From contig PXAS01000165.1 in NCBI GenBank assembly GCA_003565815.1, positions 1 to 5,617 of the forward strand: a stretch of 5,617 bases of DNA, read 5' to 3'. Positions 4,401 to 5,617 of this stretch are shown here, in pieces. This stretch comes from PVC group bacterium (lineage in GTDB: Bacteria > Verrucomicrobiota > Kiritimatiellia > SS1-B-03-39 > UBA6053). The notes beneath the pieces are model-generated. The model saw nothing but the letters and a program-made list of their open reading frames with translations. It did no database searches and was not told where the DNA came from. Within the stretch, counting starts at the first letter, position 1, and every line of letters starts with the position of its first letter. Position numbers and translations under genes: made by a program.

Positions 4401-5617
4401 GAGTTCCCACGGGGAGGGTGACGGTGGGCGTGGCGCCGGTTGCGATTTGGCTGCCGTCCAGGGTCCAGACATAGCTGGCGATGGTCCCGTCCGCGTCGCT
4501 TGAACCGCTGCCGTCAAGGGTCACGGATTCACTGCCGTTTCGGTCGCTGTCCGTCACGATCTGGTTGGGCCCCGCGTCGGCCACCGGGGGCGTGTTCCCG
4601 AGGGGAATAACGCTGAACGTGTCCAAATCCGTGTTCTGAAGATTCCTGTGCATGCCGCCAAACCCGAAGTACTCGCCTCCGATAAAGCTGCTGGCGTTGT
4701 CGGTGAAGAACGACACCGTCCGCGAATCGCCGGCAGTGCCATTCCCGTCGATCAGACGAGTCAAGGTTGCGTTCACCTGCATATCGTCGGAGCCACTGAA
4801 TGTGATATCTACAGTCCACCTTAGTTTTTCAGGATGCAGCAGGTTGTTCACCTCACCCGTTTTAAAGGTGATGCTGCTTAACACCGTGCCATTGATGCCG
4901 TTTGTGATCCTGAGTTGTTCATTTGTATTAGAACCGGTCGAATGGATCTGAACCGCCAAGCCGGTGCTGTTCAGATGCGCTTGGCTGGTACTGTCGGCGA
5001 ACAAAATGATACTGCCCGGACGACCGCCGGAAACCCAGCTCTGGAAACGATTCAACCCAAAATCCGCGGTGATGCTGAAATCGCTTCTCAAGCCCCCGCC
5101 AAGACCGGTGAAGGTTTGGGTGATCCCGGCAGTTCGCAGGGTATTGTTGTCCGGCGCGACGAAGCGAACGCTGTCCGTCTGATTGGTGACCGTTATCCCG
5201 TTCTCGTTGGTGAGGGTAAATCCAGCGTCTTGCCATGTCGTTTTGCCCGTATTGGTCCCGAAGTCATAGGTGACGTTTACAGGAGTGGGTGGCGCGTCCA
5301 CGGTGATCGTCACCGTGTCGGTGTCTGTTGCACCATCGTTGTCGGTCACCGTCAGGGTGACGGTGTGAGTGCCCACGGGTAGGGTGACGGTGGGATTGAC
5401 GTTGGTTGCGATTTGGCTGCCATCCACGGTCCAGACGTAGCTGACGATAGTCCCGTCCGTGTCACTGGAGCCGCTGCCGTCGAGCGTGACGTCCGCGTCG
5501 CCGCTTCCGTTGTCGTCGGTGACGACTTGGTCAGGTCCAGCATTGGCGACCGGTGGGGTGTTCACGATGATTGTCACTATGTCGGTGCCCGTCGCTCCGA
5601 GGTTGTCGGTCACAGTC
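1414..5617 (-). CDS. Giant modular extracellular protein with PKD, LamG-like, Fn3 and Ig-like domains, 5' end missing
   Basis: The frame is open from the right edge to the TAA at 1416-1414. The GTG at 5613 is not the start: it is an internal Val in the repeat motif T-V-T-D-N. Counting it as residue 1 leaves 1,399 residues. Order: PKD tail (1-18); PKD (19-110); unidentified beta-rich domain (111-340); PKD (341-429); PKD (430-517); divergent PKD-like domain split into 518-534 and about 794-869 around a LamG/concanavalin-like domain (about 541-790); PKD (871-959); fibronectin type III (962-1053); beta-sandwich domain (1054-1200); second Fn3-like domain (1202-1290, with SHDVYFGTSPSP and TTYYWAIDAVN); Ig-like C-terminal domain (1294-1399). 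PKD copies carry GSGSSDxDG and TLTVTDNxGATDxDTV. No catalytic domain, transmembrane segment, LPXTG, PEP-CTERM or type IX secretion tail is visible. Such proteins are exported and bind carbohydrate or surfaces; the specific role is unknown, and an enzyme domain or signal peptide could lie upstream. Confidence 0.93.
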   Translation of the reverse strand, partial: TVTDNLGATGTDIVTIIVNTPPVANAGPDQVVTDDNGSGDADVTLDGSGSSDTDGTIVSYVWTVDGSQIATNVNPTVTLPVGTHTVTLTVTDNDGATDTDTVTITVDAPPTPVNVTYDFGTNTGKTTWQDAGFTLTNENGITVTNQTDSVRFVAPDNNTLRTAGITQTFTGLGGGLRSDFSITADFGLNRFQSWVSGGRPGSIILFADSTSQAHLNSTGLAVQIHSTGSNTNEQLRITNGINGTVLSSITFKTGEVNNLLHPEKLRWTVDITFSGSDDMQVNATLTRLIDGNGTAGDSRTVSFFTDNASSFIGGEYFGFGGMHRNLQNTDLDTFSVIPLGNTPPVADAGPNQIVTDSDRNGSESVTLDGSGSSDADGTIASYVWTLDGSQIATGATPTVTLPVGTHTVTLTVTDNVGATDSDTVNVTVNAPPVADAGPDQTVTDSNGSGSADVTLDGSGSSDSDGSIVSHVWTLGGSQIATGATPTVTLPVGIQTITLTVTDNHGATGTDTVAITVNAAPVVDAGSDQTLVLDGSEPWSPSGLSTLAWYDASDAATLTTSGGAISQWADKSGNDRHVSQSTSNQRPTYASSTVSFDGIDDILVHDEAFMYANGSIDLYMVSTFPSAPSDRRFVAEASTNSNTPVYLPFQTRNSQNANERTQMSAFIRNDANSTRFSLAALSEEGAFGSPTRNLYQMRDSGSSLSGRVNSGDATTASYTRSGTVTLNRFGIGGIPPRPSFSGGSSWLQADLNEIIIVGSLLDEPDRHRLEGYLAHKWGLQENLPADHPYKDAAPGGAGTIVELEGVAEDAGGVSPTTTWTRETGPGTVTFADATALATTATLNQAGTYVLRLTADYGTFVLYDEVTVTINENAPPVADAGPDQTVTDSNGSGSADVTLDGSGSSDSDGTIVSYVWTLDGNQIATGLNPTVTLPVGTHTITLTVTDNDGATDSDTVTITVDAEAVPPAAPSGLIAVAGIGEVYLDWEDNTEADLAGYNVYRSTAPDSGYSLIASGLTTSDHLDSAVVNHTRYYYRVTALNTHDDESAPSDAQTAKPGWVANLAVSDIALLGTVEGSLADIDQSNNVYQSITEVISGNTSALEHKWVFDVPPAELVTVYLEAHHSANNEGDNFVFAYSTDDVNYTDIITVTKTSDDNTVQWAAIPGFPGGTLYLRVRDADRTDGNTQLDTIHIDNLFIVSEESSAAPSMATAPTPADGATDVAVDTELSWDAGLMAASHDVYFGTSPSPVFQGNQTGTSFDPGTLLNGTTYYWAIDAVNNSGTTTGSVWSFTTFSPESSMHVDSITLTAFQVAGPHRRGRATVVIVDQNGQPVQNATVAGTFSDGINEAAVGTTNANGQAVLETDERGRAPLSLTFTVDHVTHADHSYDASANVETSVSGTFN
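2737..3003 (-). repeat. PKD domain, last copy before the Fn3 region (residues 871-959)
   Basis: Typical copy with PPVADAGPDQTVTDSNGSGS, DGSGSSDSDG, NPTVTLPVGTHTITLTVTDN and DTVTITV. Over the 105 bases at 2896-3000, compared with 4222-4326 in another copy, I count 12 differences, all synonymous because the 35 encoded residues are identical. That is about 89% DNA identity, including an identical run of about 35 bases. Confidence 0.9.
3244..3993 (-). other. LamG/concanavalin A-like domain inserted in a PKD-like domain (residues about 541-790)
   Basis: The domain opens with LAWYDASDAATLTTSGGAIS and QWADKSGNDRH, has VSFDGIDDIL in the middle and closes with LNEIIIVGSLLDE, LEGYLAHKWGL and LPADHPYK. 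This signature belongs to concanavalin-like lectin/glucanase-superfamily domains frequent in multidomain secreted bacterial proteins. Sugar binding is the usual presumed role; no ligand residue is claimed. Flanking residues 518-534 (APVVDAGSDQTLVLDGS) and about 794-869 (VELEGVAEDAGG, TTTWTRETGPGTVTF, TYVLRLTADYG, DEVTVTI) look like the beginning and the rest of one PKD-like domain. Confidence 0.8.
4063..4593 (-). repeat. Two tandem PKD domains (residues 341-517)
   Basis: Residues 341-429 and 430-517 are adjacent copies joined by NAPPVADAGP with no linker. Both share VTLDGSGSSD, WTLxGSQIATGATPTVTLPVG and TLTVTDN. The second is very close to the copy at 2737-3003: 35 consecutive residues are identical (430-464 and 872-906). 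Confidence 0.9.
4594..5283 (-). other. Unidentified beta-rich domain between PKD repeats (residues 111-340)
   Basis: About 230 residues beginning PVNVTYDFGTNTG and ending DTFSVIPLGN, bounded on both sides by PKD domains. Alternating hydrophobic strands and Gly/Asn turns suggest a jelly-roll or lectin-like sandwich, perhaps carbohydrate-binding, but I do not recognise the family. Base composition differs from the PKD copies: a hand count gives 55 G+C of 120 at 4801-4920 (46%) against 75 of 120 at 2761-2880 (62.5%) in a PKD copy. Confidence 0.6.
5284..5559 (-). repeat. PKD domain, first complete copy (residues 19-110)
   Basis: Starts PPVANAGPDQ, carries DVTLDGSGSSDTDG and ends with a TLTVTDNDGAT-type strand. 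The residues before it (1-18) are the end of another PKD domain running off the right edge, so the array continues upstream. PKD domains are Ig-like beta-sandwiches common in secreted polysaccharide-degrading enzymes and surface proteins. The Asp-rich GSGSSD turn is typical of the family. Confidence 0.9.

Noticed and set aside
5611..5613. GTG at 5613 (minus strand) as the start of the large protein
   Set aside because: It encodes Val in the PKD motif T-V-T-D-N and the frame continues to the window edge; no signal peptide follows.

Overview
The window holds two protein-coding genes that converge on each other, both cut by a window edge, and between them about 400 bases of non-coding DNA built almost entirely of palindromes and hairpins. 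High GC, very large secreted multidomain proteins with PKD, LamG-like and fibronectin type III modules, and a beta-helix protein of polysaccharide-enzyme type suggest an environmental polysaccharide-degrading bacterium, most plausibly of the PVC superphylum (Kiritimatiellota/Verrucomicrobiota-like). That placement is inference from gene style; the window has no phylogenetic marker.

Left part (1-1005, plus strand): the 3' end of a gene for a right-handed parallel beta-helix protein. The frame is open from base 1, so the start lies outside the window. No catalytic residues can be assigned with confidence.

Middle (1006-1413): an intergenic region between two convergent stop codons. It starts with a T9 tract behind a weak stem. 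Then come two direct copies of a double-hairpin unit (CGTCGCGTAGCGACGG, an 11-12 nt spacer, then a hairpin closed over TTTCAA), a third degenerate unit in inverted orientation, a perfect 46-bp palindrome with no spacer, an 11-bp-stem hairpin and a 7-bp-stem hairpin. The layout resembles REP/REPIN elements (short palindromic repeats mobilised in trans by RAYT transposases), but the family cannot be named from one copy. This is the most unusual part of the window.

Right part (1414-5617, minus strand): the C-terminal 1,400 or so residues of a giant modular extracellular protein. In order from the right edge: the end of a PKD domain, a complete PKD domain, an uncharacterised beta-rich domain of about 230 residues, two PKD domains, a divergent PKD-like domain apparently split by a LamG/concanavalin-like domain of about 250 residues, a further PKD domain, a fibronectin type III domain, a beta-sandwich domain, a second Fn3-like domain and a C-terminal Ig-like domain. 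No catalytic domain or known C-terminal sorting signal is visible. Its likely role is binding or adhesion at the cell surface or on a polysaccharide substrate, possibly carrying an enzyme domain outside the window.

The two genes are not in one operon. Both fit extracellular glycan use, but nothing in the window ties them to one pathway.
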